Origin: Fulvivirgaceae bacterium JP3-4
Lineage (GTDB): Bacteria > Bacteroidota > Bacteroidia > Cytophagales > Cyclobacteriaceae
DNA length: 64,000 nucleotides
Reading direction: 5' to 3'
NCBI GenBank assembly: GCA_029309925.1
Contig: JARKND010000004.1
Location: forward strand, 372,001 to 436,000
Every line of letters begins with the position of its first letter. Positions within the stretch are counted from its first letter, which is position 1. The notes under the pieces were generated by a model, which had not been told where the DNA came from, made no database searches, and saw nothing but the letters and a program-made list of their open reading frames with translations. The position numbers were made by a program, and so were the translations under genes. Below, in pieces: positions 58,556 to 64,000 of this stretch.

Positions 58556-59575
58556 CTAATTCAGTTTAAGTTCCAGACTCACCTCGAACGCCTTATCTTC
58601 ATTCTTAATGGTCAGATTGTGTCTTGAAGGATAGAGCAGCTCCAACCTTCTGCTTGCATTCTTCAAACCGATACCACTTCCGGAAGATGATTTTAGAGAA
58701 GCGGTATCACACGTGTTCTTCACCGTCATCAAAAAAGAGCCATTCTCCCGTTGAAGCCGGATGTTGATTTCATTTCCATTAGGAAAGTGTGAGACATGTT
58801 TGAAGGCATTCTCCACAAAAGGTATCAGCAACAATGGCGCAATCCGGAATCCTTTTACATCCTCATGTTCAAAGATGATCTTGTAATTATCATCCTTGCG
58901 ATGTCGCTGCAGGTCAACATAGTTTTTCAGGTATGAAATCTCTTTTTCAATATCGACATCGTGACCGTTGCACTCATAAAGCTGATACCGCAACATTTCT
59001 GAAAACGATGAGAGTGTCTCGCGCGCTTTTGCGTTTTGTTTATCGATCTGAAAATAGATGGTATTGATCGAGTTAAATAAAAAGTGTGGATTGATCTGTG
59101 CCTTCAGGTAATCAAGCTCAGTATTCAGTTTTTCAATTTCAATCTTGCGAATGTGTTCACGCTGTTCATACCATTCCCGACTCAACTGAAGCGCTACCGC
59201 GAACGCCATATAGAAGAAGGCAATCGAGAGATTATAAAAGGTGTTGTAGAAAAAGAATTGTTTTTCCGGGTCACCCAAAACATAACCGTACAGGTAAACG
59301 TCATGTGCATTCTTTGCAAATACATAGACAGCAAAATCGAGGATCAAAAAAGCAACATAAGCAAACCAACGTTTTGGCTGGGCGAACTTCGGAATGAGGA
59401 CAAAAAGATTCAGGTAGATGATGAAAGCAAGAAGCGCGTTTCTCAGAACGATCTCACCAAGGAAATGCCCAAAACCGACCTTGTTCACAAAATGCAACCG
59501 CGTGAACATATGGAAGCCGATGGTGGCAATCCAGAAGATCACGTGATCGAGTTTGTATTTCCAGAACCTTTCCAT
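58556..59575 (-). CDS. LytS-like sensor histidine kinase
   Basis: 339 residues. Four to six N-terminal membrane segments, then a histidine-kinase domain (PF06580) with the phosphoacceptor His in LKAQINPHFLFNSINTIYFQ and an ATP-binding region with LLLIPFVENAFKHVSHFPNG. No separate sensing domain, so the membrane part probably senses membrane state or a small molecule. Partner of the response regulator just downstream. Confidence 0.95.
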   Translation of the reverse strand: MERFWKYKLDHVIFWIATIGFHMFTRLHFVNKVGFGHFLGEIVLRNALLAFIIYLNLFVLIPKFAQPKRWFAYVAFLILDFAVYVFAKNAHDVYLYGYVLGDPEKQFFFYNTFYNLSIAFFYMAFAVALQLSREWYEQREHIRKIEIEKLNTELDYLKAQINPHFLFNSINTIYFQIDKQNAKARETLSSFSEMLRYQLYECNGHDVDIEKEISYLKNYVDLQRHRKDDNYKIIFEHEDVKGFRIAPLLLIPFVENAFKHVSHFPNGNEINIRLQRENGSFLMTVKNTCDTASLKSSSGSGIGLKNASRRLELLYPSRHNLTIKNEDKAFEVSLELKLN

Positions 59576-59930
59576 AAAGCTTAAAGCATAAAGCTCAAAG
59601 CTGAAAGCTTGAGTTGTCTTATTGTCGAGGTACAGTTCATACAGATGTAAACGGAATCGTAAGAATACTTCTACAAGCTGGTGAAATCTAGTTTTAAGCT
59701 TTTTGCCTTCAGCTTTCAGCTTTTCCCTCCCTAAATGTACGGCATTTTATAAAATGAGATCGGTCGAAAGCTGGCAGTTCGTCAAGGATTTTGGGCAGGA
59801 TGTCAGATTCGCGCTTTTGTTTATCCGATTTAACCGTAATTAAGCGTAAAGGCAAAGCTGAAAGCTTACCGGTGCCTGAACGTTTACGTCACACAATCGA
59901 AAATACGCGTCAATTCCAATCCTTAATGCT
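59576..59930. repeat. Word-repeat hairpin region (AAGCTGAAAGC type)
   Basis: 59579-59612 (AAGCTTAAAGCATAAAGCTC...) and 59692-59726 (TTTTAAGC...CAGCTTTCAGCTTT) are inverted relative to each other, and the words recur at 59850-59868. They could form long hairpins between the divergent kinase and dioxygenase genes. No gene is supported. Confidence 0.65.
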
Positions 59931-60557
59931 ATGGCCTATTCACATCGACTTGCTTTCTGCTTTCTGATTTCAGCATTCAGCTTTTTCTTCGCATGCGCGC
60001 AGGATCGTCAAGTCGGTGACGGCTGCGAGGGATGCGAAGGCGTCTACGAATATGGCAACAGGAAATTGAACGCTGTTGATACGCTGCCGGATTTCAACGA
60101 CAAAGGGCCGAAGATGCTTGTGACGGGTACGATATTTAAGAAGGACGGCAAAACTCCTGCGAAGGACGTTATACTCTATATATATCATACAGACCAGACC
60201 GGTGAATATCCCACAAAAGGAAATGAAACCGGTTGGGGCAAAAGGCACGGCTACATTCGCGGCTGGATCAAAACAGGAGCCGATGGGAAATACTCTTTCT
60301 ACACACTTCGTCCCGGAGCATACCCGGGAAGACAGAACCCGGAACACATCCATCCCACTATCAAGGAACCCGGCTACAGCGCGTACTGGATTGACGAGTA
60401 CTTGTTTGAAGATGATCCGATCTTATCAAAGCATGAAAAAGACAGCCAGCCCGGCCGTGGTGGAAAAGGAATCATCAAAGTGACGAAAGACAAGAACGGC
60501 ATGCAGATCGCCAGACGGGACATCATTCTCGGCCTGAATGTTCCCGGTTACCAATAA
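59931..60557 (+). CDS. Intradiol-ring-cleavage-dioxygenase-like lipoprotein
   Basis: 208 residues. The signal ends FFFAC, so Cys22 is probably lipidated. The domain matches the protocatechuate 3,4-dioxygenase-like family: VTGTIFKKDGKTPAKDVILY, YHTDQTGEYPTKGNETGWGK, YSFYTLRPGAYPGRQNPEHI followed by HPTIKEPGYSAYW. A Tyr pair and the HIH are present, the usual iron ligands. Secreted versions occur in many Bacteroidota; the natural substrate is not known. The bases encoding the signal peptide (59944-59993) are themselves made of the CTTTCTG/CAGCTT words. Confidence 0.88.
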   Translation: MAYSHRLAFCFLISAFSFFFACAQDRQVGDGCEGCEGVYEYGNRKLNAVDTLPDFNDKGPKMLVTGTIFKKDGKTPAKDVILYIYHTDQTGEYPTKGNETGWGKRHGYIRGWIKTGADGKYSFYTLRPGAYPGRQNPEHIHPTIKEPGYSAYWIDEYLFEDDPILSKHEKDSQPGRGGKGIIKVTKDKNGMQIARRDIILGLNVPGYQ

Positions 60558-60590
60558 CTGCTACTTTATCCGAAAGCTCTTTTATGCTGC

Positions 60591-62927
60591 CTACTTCTTT
60601 GAAAGTAAATTATTGTTGAACAGCTTCAGAATCCTCTTGTATTCATCAGTCCAGCTGCTCGGCTCGACAAAAGCGTGGTCTTCCATCGGATATGCAGCAA
60701 CTTCCCAATTGTCTTTACCTAGCTCAATCAAACGTTGTTGCAGCCTCACTACGTCCTGAAAGTGTACATTCACATCAACCATGCCGTGACAAATCAACAA
60801 AGCCCCCTTCAAGCCATCGGCATAATAGATCGGTGAGCTCTTCGCGTAAGCAAGGCTGTCCATCACCGGTGTGTTGAGAATGTTAGCGGTGTAGCCATGA
60901 TTGTAATGCGCCCAGTCAGTAACAGGCCTGAGGGCTGCACCCGCTGCAAATACATCAGGCGTGGTGAACATTCCCATCAGGGTGATAAAACCTCCGTATG
61001 AACCACCATAGATCCCAATGCGCTTAGGGTCTACGTTATGCTGATCGGCAAGATATTTGGCACCATCCACGTGATCGGTAAGATCTTTTCCGCCCATGAA
61101 CTGATAGATTCCGGTGCGCCAGTCACGGCCATAGCCCGCACTCGCACGGTAATCCATATCGAGCACCGTATATCCCTGATCTGCTAATAAATTGTGGAAC
61201 ATATATTCGCGGAAGTAGCTGCTCCACCACTTGTGTGCGTTTTGCAGGTAGCCGGCCCCGTGAACAAAAATGACAGCAGCGCCATTGGGATTCTTTGGCT
61301 TGAACAAACGGGCATAAATATCCTGGTTGTCGCGCGCCTTCACCGTGACAAGCTCAGGTTCTCTCCATTGATATGACGTAAATTCCTGCGACAGCGAACT
61401 CGTGACTTGCGTTGCTTTCGCCCCTGCCTTGTTTTCCATCACGTAAAGCTCCCATGGTTTTGTGCTGGCGGAATAACGAAACGCAAGCATCTTTTCATCG
61501 GGCGAAACCTCAACCTCATGCGCACCGGTCATCGAGGTAATTTTTTCCGCCTTTCCTCCTGCTACCGGAAGCTTGTAAAAATGTTTCTCACCAGGATGAA
61601 CTTCATTGGTGATCATGTAGAATGTTTTGCCACCCGAAGACAGCTGCGCGCTCTGAACTTCGAACTTGCCACTCGTCAGCGCCCGTTTGTTTCCGGAACT
61701 CACATCTGCAACGTAGAGGTGCGAATAGCCTGTCTCTTCAGACAAAAACCATAGATTCTGATTGTCAATCCACCCGGCATTCTGACTTCCAAACGACCAG
61801 CCTAAAAAGGGACCGACCCATGCATCGTCATGCAGGCGATGAATGGTTTTTAGCTTGCGCGACTTAGGATCCAGTACTGAGATCCATCGATCCTTGTTAT
61901 CAACGGATCGCGCAACCACTGCGGCCTTCGAGCCATCATCCGACCATGTCACGTGGGTGAACAACACCTGACGCGCTTCCGGCTTTTTCTCTTTCGTTTC
62001 GTTAGACGGCTTGAAGGAAATGCGATCGTTGATCCCTTCGAGATCCGCTGTCGGAATTTGCAGGACTGTATCCGCGGCAACATCATAAATAAAAAGCTCC
62101 TGCGTGCTCAGTGCTGCGCCTACTTTCGTTCTGCCATTGATATCTTCGGTAAACCCTGATGTGGTGACGTAGTTTGGAACGATCGTGTTTTTCGGCTTTG
62201 CTTGTTTTGTCAACCGGAACGTAACATACTTTTCATCGGGCGAGATGCGCACGAGATCTACAGTTTTTTCATCGAGGTAAATTTCTTTCGGCCGAAGCGG
62301 ATTTTCACTTTTGCGGATCTTCTCTGCCATGTTCTTCTTGTCTTCGCGTTCCTTCAGCACCTGAAATGTTGAAAGCTGATCGTTGCGCAACCATTTTTCC
62401 TGGTCAGATAAGGAAGCTGGTGTGTTTTTCTTGCCTCGTTTAAAATCCGTGTATTGTGTGATCCTGCCGGAACCGATCTCCCAGCTGAATAAGTTTTGAT
62501 CGGAAGTGAAGAATATTTTCTTTTCGTCTCTGGAGAAAAACGGATTATTTTCAAACGCTCCTGTGTTCGTAAGCTGCGTGGTTTTTTTAGACACCAGGTC
62601 AATCAGAAAAATATCGCCATACTTCTCGAACACAGCCTTTGTTCTCGACTTGCTGAATTGTGGCTCATTTAACGGAAGCATTCTGCGTTCAGCCTTCTCT
62701 ACCTTCACCGGTGTCGACCCGGGCAACTGTATTTTGTAAGTAGAATCACTCACCGCGTTGACGGGATTCCACTGAAAATATACGGTGCGTGAATCAACCG
62801 ACCACACAATGTTCGAAGGCGCGGTACCGATCCATTTAGGGTCGCGCATGATTTTCTCAACCGTTAACTGTTGAGATAAAGCCGTAACCGTAGATAGGAG
62901 AAGCAACAAAAGAAACTGAAATCTCAT
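60591..62927 (-). CDS. S9-family prolyl oligopeptidase/dipeptidyl peptidase IV-like
   Basis: 778 residues with a signal peptide (MRFQFLLLLLLSTVTALSQQ). A seven- or eight-bladed propeller covers about 30-510. The alpha/beta-hydrolase domain has the nucleophile in IGIYGGSYGGFITLMGMFTT, the acid in ICHGMVDVNVHFQD and the His in YPMEDHAFVEPSSWTDEY. Removes dipeptides or short peptides in the periplasm. Converges with the dioxygenase gene with only 33 bp between stops. Confidence 0.95.
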   Translation of the reverse strand: MRFQFLLLLLLSTVTALSQQLTVEKIMRDPKWIGTAPSNIVWSVDSRTVYFQWNPVNAVSDSTYKIQLPGSTPVKVEKAERRMLPLNEPQFSKSRTKAVFEKYGDIFLIDLVSKKTTQLTNTGAFENNPFFSRDEKKIFFTSDQNLFSWEIGSGRITQYTDFKRGKKNTPASLSDQEKWLRNDQLSTFQVLKEREDKKNMAEKIRKSENPLRPKEIYLDEKTVDLVRISPDEKYVTFRLTKQAKPKNTIVPNYVTTSGFTEDINGRTKVGAALSTQELFIYDVAADTVLQIPTADLEGINDRISFKPSNETKEKKPEARQVLFTHVTWSDDGSKAAVVARSVDNKDRWISVLDPKSRKLKTIHRLHDDAWVGPFLGWSFGSQNAGWIDNQNLWFLSEETGYSHLYVADVSSGNKRALTSGKFEVQSAQLSSGGKTFYMITNEVHPGEKHFYKLPVAGGKAEKITSMTGAHEVEVSPDEKMLAFRYSASTKPWELYVMENKAGAKATQVTSSLSQEFTSYQWREPELVTVKARDNQDIYARLFKPKNPNGAAVIFVHGAGYLQNAHKWWSSYFREYMFHNLLADQGYTVLDMDYRASAGYGRDWRTGIYQFMGGKDLTDHVDGAKYLADQHNVDPKRIGIYGGSYGGFITLMGMFTTPDVFAAGAALRPVTDWAHYNHGYTANILNTPVMDSLAYAKSSPIYYADGLKGALLICHGMVDVNVHFQDVVRLQQRLIELGKDNWEVAAYPMEDHAFVEPSSWTDEYKRILKLFNNNLLSKK

Positions 62928-63004
62928 AGTATCGGAATTTTCAACAGCTAAAATAGAGGAACGATGGCGATTGGCAACAATTATTTGATAGAAGGCTGCG
63001 GAAA

Positions 63005-63173
63005 GGAATTAGGCATTAGGCATTAGGAATTTGGAATTTGGAAGTAGGAATTTGGAAGTAGGAATTGGGGACTAGGCAGTAGTGAAGAAAGTTGGAGGAT
63101 AGACTTCTACGGGTCGATGATTCTACGTGACTGAGATGGAATTTTCCAATGCCTGATGCCTAATGCCTAATGC
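63005..63173. repeat. Inverted word-repeat (AGGCATTAGG / CCTAATGCC)
   Basis: AATTAGGCATTAGGCATTAG (63008-63027) is reverse-complementary to GATGCCTAATGCCTAATGCC (63154-63173). Between them are GGAATTTGG-type repeats. Sits 22 bp before the DUF3820 gene. No gene in 62928-63195. Confidence 0.8.
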
Positions 63174-63195
63174 CTTTTTCCTACCTTGAGAACTC

Positions 63196-63426
63196 ATGAA
63201 CAACACCGAACTTCAACCAGAGCTCCTCATCACCCTGGTACAAATGAAAATGCCTTTTGGAAAATATAAGGGACTTGTGCTGTGCGACCTTCCGGTGAGC
63301 TACCTGGAGTGGTTTGCAAAGAAAGGTTTTCCGCCCGGCAAACTCGGCATGCTGCTCGCCACCCTTTATGAGATCAAAATCAATGGACTGACCTACCTGC
63401 TTGAACCGCTGAAGAAGAATCGATGA
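63196..63426 (+). CDS. DUF3820 family protein
   Basis: 76 residues with the family block MPFGKYKGLVLCDLPVSYLE followed by WFAKKGFPPGKLGMLLATLY. DUF3820 is a short, common cytoplasmic domain of unknown function, sometimes called a putative quorum-sensing-regulated virulence factor; that name should not be taken as evidence. Its stop overlaps the next start (ATGA), so it is co-transcribed with the symporter. Confidence 0.9.
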   Translation: MNNTELQPELLITLVQMKMPFGKYKGLVLCDLPVSYLEWFAKKGFPPGKLGMLLATLYEIKINGLTYLLEPLKKNR

Positions 63427-64000
63427 ATCTCAAAAAGCTCTTTACAAATCTCACCTTCTGGGTTCTCACTGCCATCACTGCGGGCGCGCTGCTCGGGCAT
63501 TTCGCTCCCGACACCGCAGTGAAGATGCAACCACTCGGCACGGGCTTCATTTCGATCGTAAAGCTCTTTATCAACCCGATCATCTTCCTCACCATTTCAC
63601 TTGGCATCAGCGGCATGAACAACCTGAAAAAGGTTGGGCGTGTGGGAGGCAAAGCAATATTGTATTTCGAAATCGTCACTACACTGGCTTTGATCATCGG
63701 TATCATCGTGGCTTACATTATACGCCCCGGGGACGGCATTGTAACCGCGGCCCCTACCCAGGACGTTGGCACCTATAAGACGCAGGCAGAAAACTTCAGC
63801 TGGCTCCAGTTCTTAAAAGACAACATTACCATCCAGGTTTTGCTGTTCTCTATCGCGTTCGGCATTGTCCTCAGCAAACTGAAGTCATCGCAGAAAATCA
63901 CCGACTTTCTGAAACTGATTTCCAAATATGTTTTCAAGGCACTGCACTTCGTGATGCTGTTCGCTCCCATTGGCGCTTTTGGCGGCATGGCTTACACGAT
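63423..64000 (+). CDS. Dicarboxylate/amino acid:cation symporter (DAACS family), cut by window edge
   Basis: Starts MNLKKLFTNLTFWVLTAITA at the ATG at 63423 and continues to the edge (193 residues). Hydrophobic throughout, with PLGTGFISIVKLFINPIIFL and TISLGISGMNNLKKVGRVGG as in Glt/DctA proteins (PF00375). The SWLQFLKDNITIQVLLFSIA segment is also typical. Sodium- or proton-coupled uptake of glutamate, aspartate or C4-dicarboxylates at the inner membrane. Confidence 0.92.
   Translation, partial: MNLKKLFTNLTFWVLTAITAGALLGHFAPDTAVKMQPLGTGFISIVKLFINPIIFLTISLGISGMNNLKKVGRVGGKAILYFEIVTTLALIIGIIVAYIIRPGDGIVTAAPTQDVGTYKTQAENFSWLQFLKDNITIQVLLFSIAFGIVLSKLKSSQKITDFLKLISKYVFKALHFVMLFAPIGAFGGMAYT

Overview
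The window is chromosomal DNA of a free-living Bacteroidota bacterium, most likely a soil or plant-litter member of the Cytophagales. The evidence is two SusC/SusD pairs, a FecI/FecR-type sigma/anti-sigma pair feeding a SusC with an STN domain, many lipoprotein signals, GH43 and GH95 enzymes, a LytS/LytR-type pair and an S9 peptidase. No rRNA, tRNA, CRISPR array, integrase or transposase was recognised.

Layout. (1) 1-17709, almost all on the minus strand, is a polysaccharide utilisation locus. In transcription order it holds a GH43 lipoprotein, a zinc alcohol dehydrogenase, a GH95 enzyme, a second GH43, a secreted protein with two CE1-like esterase domains, an AraC regulator, an FGGY sugar kinase, SusC, SusD, and a BASS transporter cut by the window edge. 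The contents suggest hemicellulose with acyl, arabinosyl/xylosyl and fucosyl or galactosyl decorations. A 543-bp unit sits inside it between the GH95 and GH43 genes: a GxxExxY-family (PD-(D/E)XK-like) gene framed by a 41-bp inverted repeat. (2) 17.7-33.1 kb is an accessory island. It has short, mostly unrelated and partly broken genes (membrane proteins, a frameshifted FRG-domain gene, an XRE regulator, a lipoprotein, a TfoX-like protein, a TPR protein). These are embedded in at least three repeat families: a ~230-bp palindromic element (F1, often arrayed), a ~105-bp element (F2, five copies, each 5' of a minus-strand gene) and a ~150-bp element (F3). Two close paralogous GIY-YIG nuclease genes each start about 100 bp after the end of an F1 element. 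(3) 33.1-39.5 kb has a multicopper oxidase and a plus-strand cluster with an esterase, two GlxA-like regulators, an MDR oxidoreductase and a DUF6010-like membrane protein. (4) 40-49 kb has two convergent L,D-transpeptidases, an SDR, an AraC regulator, a SnoaL-like protein, CbpM/CbpA and a BBP2-like porin. (5) 48.5-56.3 kb is a second utilisation locus: sigma factor, FecR, SusC with STN domain, SusD, a strong intrinsic terminator, then a GH43 lipoprotein. (6) 56.5-64 kb is core-like: M48 protease, LytTR response regulator plus sensor kinase, intradiol-dioxygenase-like lipoprotein, S9 peptidase, DUF3820 protein and a dicarboxylate/amino-acid symporter cut by the edge.

The main novelty candidates are the two nuclease-plus-palindrome associations: GIY-YIG with F1, and GxxExxY with the 41-bp inverted repeat. 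Several repeat copies carry further small palindromes inserted inside them, so palindromes have been placed into palindromes more than once. A duplicated F2-linker-F1 module and a gene whose 5' end runs into an F1 element suggest these repeats have reshaped the island. All functional statements come from reading the sequence; no database search was possible.
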